A stretch of 64,000 nucleotides of DNA from Clostridia bacterium (GCA_017396845.1 JAFQKQ010000010.1:62001-126000), one strand, 5' to 3'; shown: positions 34,530 through 43,292, numbered from the stretch's first letter. Program-made: numbers and translations. Notes: generated from the sequence alone by a model not told the origin.

Positions 34530-36332
34530 ATGAGCAAGAAGAAATGCCTGATCTCGGTATGTGTTCTTATATGTATGCTGATTTTTACGCTTCCTGCATT
34601 ATCGGAGGGCGTGCTCACGCTTCCTCCAATGCTGAAAACCATCAGCGAGGAAGCGTTTTTGGGAAATACATCCTTTCAAACGGTAGTATTTCCCGAGGGG
34701 CTTACCGTGATTCCAAAAAAGGCGTTTGCCGAAAGCGGACTTACGGAGGTCACGATTCCGGAAACCATTGAAGACATCGCGGAAGATGCGTTTTACGGCT
34801 GCGAAAGCCTTGAAAAAATTGTTGTTGAAAGCAAGACGGTCGTTCTTGACGACTATTCCCTCGGCCGCGAAGGCGATACCCATCTGATTTACGGCTATAA
34901 GGGCTCTACTGCCGAGGAATACGCCAAGAATAACGGGCTTACGTTTAAATATATGGACGAGGGTCTTGACGAGGACACAGGCGAAAACATTCTGGACAGA
35001 AAGAGGAATCACCTTTTATCCTGCGCCTCTCATCTCATCGGCTTTCCGGAAAGCAAAATGAACACGGCGGAGTTTGTAAGCTTCTGCTTTGATTATGCTT
35101 TGGGCGTGTCCATTGACAATACTTTAAGCGGCATTTATTCCAATACCGGCGGCACAAAGATTACGTCGATGTCCGCGCTTCAGCCGGGCGATATCGTGTG
35201 CTTCAGAAGCAGCGAATCCTCCGCCTGCGATCAGGTGGGCATTTATGTCGGCGCGGGTACTGCTGCCAGCGGTTCCTCTTATGACGCAGGCATATACATT
35301 GAATCTTCAAACGGCTATGGAAGCGTAAGATACAATTACCTTGGAAGCAGTTATTATAAATCGAACTTCCTGTGCGGCTGGCGGATTGATTGGGATTCGG
35401 TTACTGAAAATAATTACGGCGCGACCGAATACGAACTGAAAATGTCCATGCTTCTCCCGTATGCTCAGTCGCTTCACGGAACGAGCGCTTCCCAGATTGA
35501 TGCAGCCGGCCTTGTAAGCCATGTATTTGATCATGTGCTGGACGTACCGATTTTGAGCACCTGCGACGGTATATACGAGTATACGGCCGGTGATAAGATT
35601 ACCTCGATCTCCGAGCTTCAGCCGGGCGATGTTGTCTGTTTTAAAACCGATTCCTCCTCCGACTGCGATCAGGTGGGCATATATATCGGCGCGGGCACTG
35701 CGTCTAATGGAACAACCTATACAACCGGCATATATATCGAATCTTCCGCGGGCTACGGCTCCGTTCGTTATAACTACATTCCCGCAACCGGCAGCGGTTA
35801 TTATACCCGTAACTTCCTGTGCGGCTGGAGAGTGAACCTTGACCAGGGAACGGTTGAGGGAGGCGGCGAAGAAGGCGGAGAAGAAGGCGGCGAAAGCGGC
35901 GGCGAGCTTGACGATATTGCAAATAAGCAGATCAAAAAGCTTTTGGAGTATGCCGATGGCCTCGTTGGAACGCCGTATTCCCAGATGGACTGCGTGTCAT
36001 TTGTAAACAACTGCTACAGAAAAGCGCTGAATATTTATATCCCTTACAACTGCTACGGCATATACCACAATACCAACGGTACCAAGATTACATCGGTTGA
36101 CGCACTTCAGCCGGGCGATATTATCTGCTGGATGGACGATACCGATGAAGACGACGATCTGTACGACTGCGAGCACGTAGGCATGTACGTAGGCGCGGGC
36201 ACGGTAAACGGAAAATACTATTCCTCCGGCGTGTTCATTGAATCCTCGAGAGGTCACGGCGCAGTAAGATATAAGGAATTTACCAGCTATTATAAGAGAA
36301 ACTTCCTTTGCGCGTGGCGCATCGTGCTGTAA
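34530..36332 (+). CDS. Secreted leucine-rich protein with three NlpC/P60-like domains
   Basis: A 600-residue exported wall protein. The signal peptide is MSKKKCLISVCVLICMLIFT with cleavage near residue 23. BspA-type leucine-rich units follow to about 115. Three NlpC/P60-like repeats come next. The first (MNTAEFVSFC and ACDQVGIYVG) and second (IDAAGLVSHV and DCDQVGIYIG) lack both the catalytic Cys and His. The third (MDCVSFVNNC and DCEHVGMYVG) retains them. The third is preceded by an acidic Gly/Glu linker (VEGGGEEGGEEGGESGG). Only the last domain should be an active peptidase; the other two probably bind. The ATG at 34530 follows AGGAGA, while an upstream in-frame start at 34449 is rejected. 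Confidence 0.9.
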   Translation: MSKKKCLISVCVLICMLIFTLPALSEGVLTLPPMLKTISEEAFLGNTSFQTVVFPEGLTVIPKKAFAESGLTEVTIPETIEDIAEDAFYGCESLEKIVVESKTVVLDDYSLGREGDTHLIYGYKGSTAEEYAKNNGLTFKYMDEGLDEDTGENILDRKRNHLLSCASHLIGFPESKMNTAEFVSFCFDYALGVSIDNTLSGIYSNTGGTKITSMSALQPGDIVCFRSSESSACDQVGIYVGAGTAASGSSYDAGIYIESSNGYGSVRYNYLGSSYYKSNFLCGWRIDWDSVTENNYGATEYELKMSMLLPYAQSLHGTSASQIDAAGLVSHVFDHVLDVPILSTCDGIYEYTAGDKITSISELQPGDVVCFKTDSSSDCDQVGIYIGAGTASNGTTYTTGIYIESSAGYGSVRYNYIPATGSGYYTRNFLCGWRVNLDQGTVEGGGEEGGEEGGESGGELDDIANKQIKKLLEYADGLVGTPYSQMDCVSFVNNCYRKALNIYIPYNCYGIYHNTNGTKITSVDALQPGDIICWMDDTDEDDDLYDCEHVGMYVGAGTVNGKYYSSGVFIESSRGHGAVRYKEFTSYYKRNFLCAWRIVL

Positions 36333-36351
36333 AAGGCAAAAAGAAAGATTG

Positions 36352-36431
36352 CAGGCATATCCGAAGGCCGAGGGGCGCGGATATGCCTGTAATATATCAG
36401 GCGGAGGGATATGCAAAAGTATCCCTCCGCC
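36352..36431. terminator. Two adjacent hairpins between converging genes
   Basis: Hairpin 1: CAGGCATATCC with GGATATGCCTG (36352-36362, 36379-36389). Hairpin 2: 12-bp perfect stem (36400-36411 with 36420-36431). They sit between the NlpC/P60 gene and the converging MarR gene; the T runs are weak. Confidence 0.65.
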
Positions 36432-36457
36432 TGCGTTTATACTTACGAATGCTTGTT

Positions 36458-36910
36458 TTATTTTTTCGTTTCAAACATTGCAATGATGTCGTTGAGCCTG
36501 GTTAAGCATTTTGCGAATTCTGCTTCGATTTCCGCGCCGCATTTTACAAGCGATGCCACCGTCTGTTCACAGGCGGCGTCGGCGTATGTTTTGAACATTT
36601 CACGCGCGTGCTCTGTGAGGGACAGATTTACTACGCGCCTGTCCAGATTGCTGCGGGTTCGGATGACCATTCCGTTTTTCTCCAACTCGTTTACCACCTG
36701 GCTCACCTGCTGTTTGGGCATCTGAGCGCGCAGAACCAATTCGCTTGTGGAAATGGAGTCGCTTTCCGAAATGATGGACATTACCAGGAATTCCATCTTC
36801 GTGAATTCTTCCCTGTGCGCTTGAGCCATGGGGCGCATGATCTTTTCAGAGTACAGTCTGTAAAAGCGTGACAGTGCATCCATCGTCTCTCTGCGAAGTT
36901 CTTCAGTCAT
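36458..36910 (-). CDS. MarR family transcriptional regulator
   Basis: A 150-residue winged-helix repressor. The recognition helix region reads STSELVLRAQMPKQQVSQVV, followed by the wing with the usual DR/R motif, RSNLDRRVVNLSLTEHAREM. N- and C-terminal helices would form the dimer interface. A longer in-frame extension to 37009 is rejected because its residues look like translated leader and the ATG at 36910 gives the family length, although no strong ribosome site precedes it. Its targets are unknown; no drug pump or catabolic gene is directly divergent from it. Confidence 0.9.
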   Translation of the reverse strand: MTEELRRETMDALSRFYRLYSEKIMRPMAQAHREEFTKMEFLVMSIISESDSISTSELVLRAQMPKQQVSQVVNELEKNGMVIRTRSNLDRRVVNLSLTEHAREMFKTYADAACEQTVASLVKCGAEIEAEFAKCLTRLNDIIAMFETKK

Positions 36911-37520
36911 GTTTTTCACATCCAATCTTTTGTGTCGTCTGCTGACATGTTGTACTATATCGTGCCCGTAGTGAACAGGTGGGTTTGATATGCAGTGATA
37001 GTAAAACAATATTGACCATCATTCTTTCAATACAATCGTACACCTATATCTTGTTTTTGTCAAGAGGTATAGAAAGGATAACAGTATGTTTACAAAGCCG
37101 CGAAAGAGCAGCGGGCTTCCGGCAGCATTTACAGCCGGATATCCGGCGGCTGCGGATCTTATAGCTGCAGAGGAAGAGGCGGGGGGAAAGACGACCTTTG
37201 CACGATACAGGGTGAGAGAAAGTATACTATACTTATTCGACGGATTTATTTTCCATTTGTTCCCGATGGTTTGATCGGTGTGTATTAAGCAAGCGGCGCA
37301 TCGTTATCGAAGCGGACGGAGAGGTTTTTGGTTAGAATGCTGTCGTGCGGCATAGTCCGCTTTCTCCTGCGCTCACGCGCGGCCCCTTTCAAAGGCCGGG
37401 GCAAGAGGCTTGTATACCGGCGCAGTATTCCTTTAGCATATTTTGTATTCCGGTGTTTCCTTTCGTATAAAAGGGCTGCCGTAGAATTTCTTCTGCAACA
37501 GCCTCATTTCACTTTCCTTT
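36911..37520. other. Gene-poor 600-bp stretch
   Basis: Besides the doubtful small frame at 37086-37274, this holds an AT-rich part (36911-37080) probably containing the MarR promoter, and a GC-rich part with a GCGGCCCCTTTCAAAGGCC segment (around 37379) resembling the degenerate repeats elsewhere in the window. The words RRIVIEADGEVFG in one frame just before 37340 hint at an old coding remnant. Confidence 0.3.
37086..37274 (+). CDS. Doubtful small open reading frame
   Basis: A 62-residue frame beginning ATG after AAAGGA at reasonable spacing. It is rich in Ala and Glu (FTAGYPAAADLIAAEEEAGG) and ends with a hydrophobic stretch (ILYLFDGFIFHLFPMV) that could be a short membrane helix. I do not recognise it. 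It could be a small membrane protein, the start of a decayed gene, or chance. Confidence 0.25.
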   Translation: MFTKPRKSSGLPAAFTAGYPAAADLIAAEEEAGGKTTFARYRVRESILYLFDGFIFHLFPMV

Positions 37521-39278
37521 TTATTTCCTATCGCAAAGCTCGATAAATTCGTCTACTTCCTTTCGGATTACGTTCAGCGCGCTTCTCCAGTAATCAGCGC
37601 TGCGGACGTCGATGCCTACGCTCAGCGCTACATCGGCGATCTTGCCGCTTCCGCAGCTTGCGAGCAGCTGATTGTACTTGGGCAGGAAGGACGCGCCCTC
37701 CTTCAGATACTTTTCAAACACGCCCAGTCCGAACAGGTGGCCGAAGGCGTAGGGGAAGTTATAGAAGTGAAGGCCCGGGCTGTAGTAGTGGCTCTTGCAT
37801 ACCCACATGCTGGGGTGGCGGAAATCGGGATCGAGGCCGTCGCCGTAGGATTCGTTCTGCGCGTCGAGCATCATCTGATTGAGCTCGTTTGCCGTGGGAA
37901 TATGAGTTTTCCTGGCTTCAAACACATTGCTTTCAAATATAAAGCGGCTCAAAATGTCCACAATCGTCTGCGTGGATTCCATGAGGCTGCTTTCAAGCAG
38001 CGTAAAGCGCGTATTTTCATCGGCGTTTGACTTCACTATGTGGCTCAGAAGCGTTTCGTTGAATATGGAGGCGGTCTCCGCAAGCGGCATCGGCGCTTCC
38101 GTCATCAGAACCGGCATGCTTTCCAGGCACTTGTTGTGCCAGGCGTGGCCGAGTTCATGGGCGATGGTGGAAACGTCCGAGAAGCTGCCGACGAAATTCG
38201 TAAGTACGCGGCTGAGTTTCTTGTCGTGGAAGCCCGCGCAGAATGCGCCGCCCGCTTTGCCTTCTCTCGGATACATGTCGATCCAGCGGTTTTCAAACGC
38301 GTGATCGATAAACGCGCCCATTTCGGGGCTGACCTCGGTAAACACCTTTACCAGCAGCTCGTGCGCTTCGTCCGCCGTGTATTTTTTCACGCTCTCGCCG
38401 ATCGGCGCGAAAAGATCATAGAAGGGAAGGCCGTTTTTGTGGCCGAGCAGCTCCGCCTTCTTTTTCAGATACCTTCTGAAATCGGGAAGCGCTTCTTTGA
38501 TTGCGGTCAGCATTGCGTCGAGCGTTTCCTTGTCCATGCGGCTCTCTGTGAGCTGCTGAATCAGATTATCGGGATATTTCTTGATTTCGCACATTGTGAT
38601 GGCCTGTCCCTTGATGCAGCCGAGGCAGTACGCCATCGAGGTTTCTACCTTTTTATAGGAGGCAAGCTCCGCCTCGTATGCGCTCTTGCGAACCGCAGGA
38701 TCCGCGTCGTTTGCCATGCCGCGAACGGCGGGCAGCGGCAGATTCTCTCCGTTCAGCTCTACCGTATGCGAACCCATCAGCCGGTCGCGCAGCTTTGAAA
38801 ACGCGTCCGCGCCGTCAAGCGACATCCGGAGCATCCATTTTTCCATGTCCGGCGGAAGCATGTGATCGAAGGATTCCTTCATTTCCTCAATTATAAACCT
38901 GTGCTTTGAAAGAAGCTCGCTTGTGTGGATCACATCATTCAGATTCTCAATGCCGCCTACATAACGCGTGATGCGGCTGACAACCAGCTGAACGCCGACC
39001 ATCATATTGCTCAGTTCGTCCAGATACTTAAGCGCTTCCATGTTTTCGGATTCCACAGAGAGCGTGAGCTGAACAAAACCAAACGCGCTTGAAATCACAT
39101 TGACAAGCTTTTCATCAAGCGCAATCAGCTTTTCAAGCTTTTGAACATCGTTCATATCCGCATCAAGCGCTGTGCCAATCTCGGAAAGAATCCCCGAAAC
39201 AGAATCTATATCCGCCCGAAATGCCGGATCGTCAAATCCCTTGTAAAATACGGAAAGATCCCAGGTTGCGTCCTTCAT
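37521..39278 (-). CDS. pepF: Oligoendopeptidase F family M3 metallopeptidase
   Basis: A 585-residue cytoplasmic zinc peptidase that degrades medium-length peptides. The zinc motif HELGH is in TIAHELGHAWHNKCLES (around residue 375), and the third ligand Glu follows in MPLAETASIFNETLL. The N-terminal domain, DATWDLSVFYKGFDDPAFRA, is the usual oligoendopeptidase start. GGGAGG precedes the ATG at 39278, which is preferred over the upstream in-frame codon at 39302. It stands alone, divergent from the M28 peptidase gene; together they suggest peptide utilisation. Confidence 0.93.
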   Translation of the reverse strand: MKDATWDLSVFYKGFDDPAFRADIDSVSGILSEIGTALDADMNDVQKLEKLIALDEKLVNVISSAFGFVQLTLSVESENMEALKYLDELSNMMVGVQLVVSRITRYVGGIENLNDVIHTSELLSKHRFIIEEMKESFDHMLPPDMEKWMLRMSLDGADAFSKLRDRLMGSHTVELNGENLPLPAVRGMANDADPAVRKSAYEAELASYKKVETSMAYCLGCIKGQAITMCEIKKYPDNLIQQLTESRMDKETLDAMLTAIKEALPDFRRYLKKKAELLGHKNGLPFYDLFAPIGESVKKYTADEAHELLVKVFTEVSPEMGAFIDHAFENRWIDMYPREGKAGGAFCAGFHDKKLSRVLTNFVGSFSDVSTIAHELGHAWHNKCLESMPVLMTEAPMPLAETASIFNETLLSHIVKSNADENTRFTLLESSLMESTQTIVDILSRFIFESNVFEARKTHIPTANELNQMMLDAQNESYGDGLDPDFRHPSMWVCKSHYYSPGLHFYNFPYAFGHLFGLGVFEKYLKEGASFLPKYNQLLASCGSGKIADVALSVGIDVRSADYWRSALNVIRKEVDEFIELCDRK

Positions 39279-39473
39279 AAATATCCTCCCCAAAAGCGGC
39301 AAAAGCCATATATATCCATATATATTGTAGTATGAAATGTCGGGTGTGTCAAGAAGGGAGGATGGATATTACGGGGCGATTCGATCTTTCAAATGATATA
39401 GACAAACCTTTGAATCTATGCTATTATCATAACCAAGCACATACGGTATTATGATATACGGGAGGGTACATTT

Positions 39474-40742
39474 ATGAAGGTATCGGCTCATCGCGCGTTT
39501 CGGCTTTTGAAGGAATTGGCGTTTGTCAGGGTCAGCGCTTCCAAGGAGGAGCGATTGGCGGCGGAAAGGCTTATGCAGGAGGCCATGGAGGCTGCGGACG
39601 AGGTGCGTATTGAGGAGTTTCCGGTTTGGTGCGGAAAGGTTACGCATCAGAAGCTGGTTGTGACGAACCCTTATTACAAGGAATATGAGGTTACGGGATA
39701 CGAGTGTGCGGCTTCTACGCCCGAAAGCGGCATTGACGGCGAATTTTACTATGCCGAAGGGCTGCAGGCGGCGCATCTTGACCGGATGAAGGACAAGATC
39801 ATCATGATCAACGGCCGCCTTCGCAGGGCTGATTACGAGAAGATTCAGAAGGTGGGCGTGAAGGCGATCCTCACGTTCTCCGGCTCTACCATCGACCGCG
39901 TAAACGAGACGGACTGCGATATCAGAAAGATCCGCGAAATGCTGTTCGAGCCGTTCGGCGATCAGGTTGCGCTCAATATGCGCGCGGCGGACGCGGCGGA
40001 GATTGTAAGGCGCGGCGCGAAGACGATGCATATCGAGCTGAAGAGCGAAAAATATGAGGATATGAGCGCGAACGTTTGCGCAGTGATCGAGGGAACGGAG
40101 AAGAAGGATGAAATCATATCCTTCGGTGCGCATTACGATTCCGTGCACTTTTCAACCGGCGTGTACGACAACATGTCGGGAAGCGTGATTCTGATGGAGC
40201 TTTTGAAGTATTTCTCCGAGCACAGGCCTCGCCGTACGATGAAATTCAACTGGTACGGAAGCGAGGAGCAGGGGCTTCTGGGCAGCAAAGCATGGGTGAA
40301 GGCGCATGAGGACGAACTCGACAAGCACGTTCTGATGATCAATGTAGACGTAGCCGCGCCGACGCTTGGACAGAACATCGCGCCTACGCTTGCCACCGAA
40401 AAAGCCGTGGGCTATGTGGACGCACTGATGCGCGAAGCGGGATTTGCGTGCGATGTAAAGATGGACATTTATTCCTCCGACTGCATTCCCTTCGCCGATA
40501 AGGGCGTTCCCGCCGTCAATTTCTGCCGCTTCGGCGCGCCCGGCGCGAATTACATTCACGACCGCCGCGATAACCTGAAGAGCAATTACATCGACGAAAA
40601 GGCGCTTGATATCACGCTTCAGCAGGTGCTGTTCTTCGCGGGAAGAGTCGACGGCGCTTCGGTATTCCCGATCGAAAAGAAGATTTCGGACGAGATTAAG
40701 AAGAAAGTGGACGAGTACCTGTTTAAGGAAAAGAAGGCCTAA
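39474..40742 (+). CDS. M28 family aminopeptidase
   Basis: A 422-residue co-catalytic dizinc peptidase. The metal and catalytic motifs are SFGAHYDSVHFSTGVYDNMS (around 220-240), the catalytic EE pair in NWYGSEEQGLLGSKAW, the DVAAP region, and the last His in GANYIHDRRDNL near residue 365. A PA-domain-like insertion seems to lie between the N-terminal and peptidase parts. There is no signal peptide, so it is intracellular. GGAGGG precedes the ATG. It ends five bases before the palindrome array, whose first unit forms its terminator-like hairpin. Confidence 0.9.
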   Translation: MKVSAHRAFRLLKELAFVRVSASKEERLAAERLMQEAMEAADEVRIEEFPVWCGKVTHQKLVVTNPYYKEYEVTGYECAASTPESGIDGEFYYAEGLQAAHLDRMKDKIIMINGRLRRADYEKIQKVGVKAILTFSGSTIDRVNETDCDIRKIREMLFEPFGDQVALNMRAADAAEIVRRGAKTMHIELKSEKYEDMSANVCAVIEGTEKKDEIISFGAHYDSVHFSTGVYDNMSGSVILMELLKYFSEHRPRRTMKFNWYGSEEQGLLGSKAWVKAHEDELDKHVLMINVDVAAPTLGQNIAPTLATEKAVGYVDALMREAGFACDVKMDIYSSDCIPFADKGVPAVNFCRFGAPGANYIHDRRDNLKSNYIDEKALDITLQQVLFFAGRVDGASVFPIEKKISDEIKKKVDEYLFKEKKA

Positions 40743-40746
40743 ACTA

Positions 40747-41554
40747 AAACAATCCAAAGTCTGTTATTTAGCGAATAATTAGCCGAATAACAGACTTTGG
40801 TCTTTAATATAGGAAAAGAATGATGCTCGTTCAAGGCGCAGCAGACTGTAAACAGAATATGGTTTGTAAAAATATATTTAAATGATTTTTTAAAAGACTT
40901 AAGTCTTTTATTCATACATGAGAAGGGCTTGCGATATTTGGCGGCGGGAAGTGAGTGCTGTGCTAAAAAAGAATAAGGTCTGAAAATATCTGTAAAAACA
41001 ACTATAAAACAGACTGCAGTCTTTTATGTGCTGCGACAGGTTGTTTTATATAAGAAGTGATTTCGAATTTAAACGAGATGCGGTCAGTGAATGAAGCGCA
41101 ATACCGGCACAGAAACAGACTGGAGTCTGTATTACAGCAAAGGGCTTTCTTGTCAATTGCTAGGTGCAGATATTTAAGTTAAAAACAGAATAAAGTCTGA
41201 AATATAATAAAATGATATTCAGAAAAAAGACCAAAGTCTTATATGGACGTGACGATGGATACGAAGCATGACGGTCTTTTTTGGTCTGAGTTCAAAACAG
41301 AACAACGTCTTAAAATACTGTTGAATAGTTACATATAAACAGACCGAAGTCGTTATATAGAGAACGCTGCGTTTTGCGAGTATTCAGCATAAACAGCAAA
41401 AGTCTGAAAACAGCATTATGATAGATTGAAAAAACAGACCGAAGTCTTATAATATGTATTAAATCCGGTTCGGACGGTATCGCCGGGGAATTAAAACAGA
41501 AGCAAGTCTGAAAAATAGTCAAAAAATGCAGAAATAAAAGACTGAAGTCTTATA
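40747..41554. repeat. Tandem array of eight paired-palindrome units
   Basis: A non-coding array in the 40743-41764 gap. Sixteen related 20-bp imperfect palindromes form eight units of 95-116 bp. Each unit has an A site (consensus AAACAGAANNNNGTCTGAAA) and a B site (consensus AAACAGACNNNNGTCTTATA). GTCT starts, A sites: 40759, 40862, 40978, 41083, 41195, 41307, 41402, 41506; B sites: 40800, 40903, 41019, 41125, 41236, 41349, 41444, 41547. The A-to-B offset is 41 or 42 bp in every unit. The 33-55 bp between units is unique and richer in GC. The U2 and U4 A sites are the most degenerate. No coding frame fits, and function is unknown. Confidence 0.9.
40754..40800 (+). terminator. Hairpin formed by the first array unit, likely terminator of the M28 gene
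   Basis: A 15-bp perfect inverted repeat (40754-40768 with 40786-40800) followed by TCTTTAAT. It uses the A and B sites of unit 1 as its two arms, so this unit may serve both the array and termination. Confidence 0.6.
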
Positions 41555-41712
41555 AAGGGGACATAAACTTGATGCTGATGGGGAAGTTTAAACGGATTTA
41601 AGCTGATAAACGGGCGGTGCGGTTGCTCGGAAACAGTTCGGTAGGAAAACGAGGGGGGAAGCTTGCCGGACAATCAGTGCATGGGAAGGAAAAGGGCTCT
41701 TCCGGGTTTTCA

Positions 41713-41741
41713 TTGAAAAACTTGCTGCTCTGTGATATGAT
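41713..41741 (+). promoter_or_regulatory. Promoter for the deaminase gene
   Basis: TTGAAA (41713-41718), 17-bp spacer, TATGAT (41736-41741). It lies 160 bp beyond the last array unit and does not overlap it. The stretch 41555-41712 shows nothing recognisable. Confidence 0.65.
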
Positions 41742-41764
41742 AAACAAAAAATGTCTGGTGATGA

Positions 41765-42178
41765 ATGATGGAACGGTTCGAATTAAACGATACCGACAAG
41801 CGGCTTATTGAGATTGCTCTGGATGTGCTGAAGCGGAATTTTGACGACGGGGTGTACAATCATACGGTCGGCTGCGCGCTGCTGTGCGCGGATGGCAGCA
41901 TTTTCAGCGGTGTGAACTGCGACGGAATTCACGGCTCGTGCGCGGAGTATGTTACCATCGGCATGGCAATCTCCGCAGGTCAGCGGGAATTTGATACGAT
42001 CGTCGCAGCGCACGATAAGCATCTGAATTTCGTCATCCCGCCCTGTGGGAACTGCCGTCAGATGCTTTATGAATATTGCCCTGACGTCAAGGTGATTGTA
42101 AACGATGAAAACGGAAAGCTCATAAAAGTAAAAGCCCGCGATCTTCTGCCTTTTGCCTGGCAGAGCGTGGTGTGCTGA
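41765..42178 (+). CDS. Cytidine deaminase family protein (blasticidin-deaminase-like)
   Basis: A 137-residue zinc deaminase. The zinc and catalytic motif is HGSCAEYVTIG (Cys-Ala-Glu) and the second is PPCGNCRQML (Cys-x-x-Cys), so the site is complete. The spacing and the GIHGSCAEYV context resemble blasticidin-S deaminases more than housekeeping Cdd, so nucleoside salvage or an aminohydrolase of a nucleoside antibiotic are both possible. Two adjacent ATG codons start the frame, with only a weak ribosome site. It is co-directional with the following SGNH gene (31-bp gap). Confidence 0.85.
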   Translation: MMERFELNDTDKRLIEIALDVLKRNFDDGVYNHTVGCALLCADGSIFSGVNCDGIHGSCAEYVTIGMAISAGQREFDTIVAAHDKHLNFVIPPCGNCRQMLYEYCPDVKVIVNDENGKLIKVKARDLLPFAWQSVVC

Positions 42179-42209
42179 GCGGAAGAATCATACATACAGG
42201 AGGAAAAAC

Positions 42210-43217
42210 ATGAAAACCTTCCATTTTACGGAAAAACCGATTGAGATTTTCGGGCTTGATGTAATTGACCGCAAAAAAGAGATGTATCACAGGCTTCCGG
42301 ATTCTCAGACGAAAGCGGTAAGCGAAGCGGTTTGCAGCCGCAGTAAAACGGCCGGCGGCGCCCGGGTTCGGTTCCGCACGGATTCGAAAACGCTGCATGT
42401 GAAAATGAGCCTTGGAACCATATCGCCGGACATTTGCATGCCGATGTGCGGTTCTGCGGGCGCGGATGTGATGCTTGGGGCGGGACTCAAGAGCCGGTTT
42501 CTGGGGCTTGTAAATCCGCTTTCTTATGACAATCATTTCCCGGAGGCAGCGTTTACGCTGTCGGGCGACATAGAGCAGGTGACGATCAATCTTCCGAGAA
42601 ACGAGATTCTTACGGGGCTTGAAATAGGAATTGACGACGGCGCGCAGCTTCTTGCGCCCTTGCCCTATTCGAGACCGGGAAAGCTCTGCTTTTACGGATC
42701 ATCCATTACGGAGGGCGGCTGTTCAACGCGCGTATCAAACGCGTACACTGCATGCGTCGCCCGCTGGCTCGACATGGACTATGTGAACTACGGATTCTCG
42801 GGCGCGGCGCGGGGAGAGATTGCGATGGCGGATATTATCGCAAAGCGCGATTTCGCCGCGTTCATATACGATTACGATCACAATGCGCCGAGCGCCGAGT
42901 TCCTGAAGGATACGCATCAGCCCTTTTTCAGACATATCCGTAAAGCGAAGCCTGAGCTTCCGATACTGATTCTTTCAAGGCCCGATTTCGATATCAACGC
43001 GAAAGACAGCGTAATAAGGCGCGATGTGATCATGAAAACATACGCGGATGCGCGAAACGAAGGCGATAACAACGTATGGTTTTTAGACGGCGAACAATTC
43101 TTTGTGGGGCTTGGCGTTGAAATGTGCACGGTGGACAGGTGCCACCCGAACGATTTGGGATTTTTCCGGATGGCGGAAGCGGTTTATCGGATGCTGGATA
43201 GGATTTTGGAAAGGTAG
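42210..43217 (+). CDS. SGNH/GDSL-type hydrolase
   Basis: A 335-residue probable esterase. The C-terminal SGNH domain has block I FYGSSITEGGCS, a Gly in NYGFSGAARGE and the Asp/His pair near the end in DRCHPNDLGFFRMAE. The N-terminal 150 residues form a beta-sandwich-like domain (HVKMSLGTISPDICMPMCGS) typical of the SGNH_hydro_3-type esterases acting on acylated sugars. There is no signal peptide. AGGAGG sets the ATG at 42210; the longer frame from 42153 overlaps the deaminase and is rejected. Confidence 0.87.
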   Translation: MKTFHFTEKPIEIFGLDVIDRKKEMYHRLPDSQTKAVSEAVCSRSKTAGGARVRFRTDSKTLHVKMSLGTISPDICMPMCGSAGADVMLGAGLKSRFLGLVNPLSYDNHFPEAAFTLSGDIEQVTINLPRNEILTGLEIGIDDGAQLLAPLPYSRPGKLCFYGSSITEGGCSTRVSNAYTACVARWLDMDYVNYGFSGAARGEIAMADIIAKRDFAAFIYDYDHNAPSAEFLKDTHQPFFRHIRKAKPELPILILSRPDFDINAKDSVIRRDVIMKTYADARNEGDNNVWFLDGEQFFVGLGVEMCTVDRCHPNDLGFFRMAEAVYRMLDRILER

Positions 43218-43244
43218 TCACGCAAAAAAGATTGCTTTGCTAAT

Positions 43245-43292
43245 ATTGGAGCCTCTCGGGTCCCTTTGAAAAGGGCGCCAAGAGGCTCCAAT
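43245..43292. repeat. Inverted repeat with nested hairpin
   Basis: 12-base perfect arms ATTGGAGCCTCT/AGAGGCTCCAAT (43245-43256, 43281-43292) with an inner CCCTT/AAGGG stem. It resembles the other degenerate repeats. It may also end the SGNH transcript, although no T run follows. Confidence 0.55.

Noticed and set aside
40747..41554. CRISPR array
   Set aside because: The repeats are only about 20 bp, come in two alternating types with 41-42 bp and longer spacings, are imperfect, and no cas genes are near.
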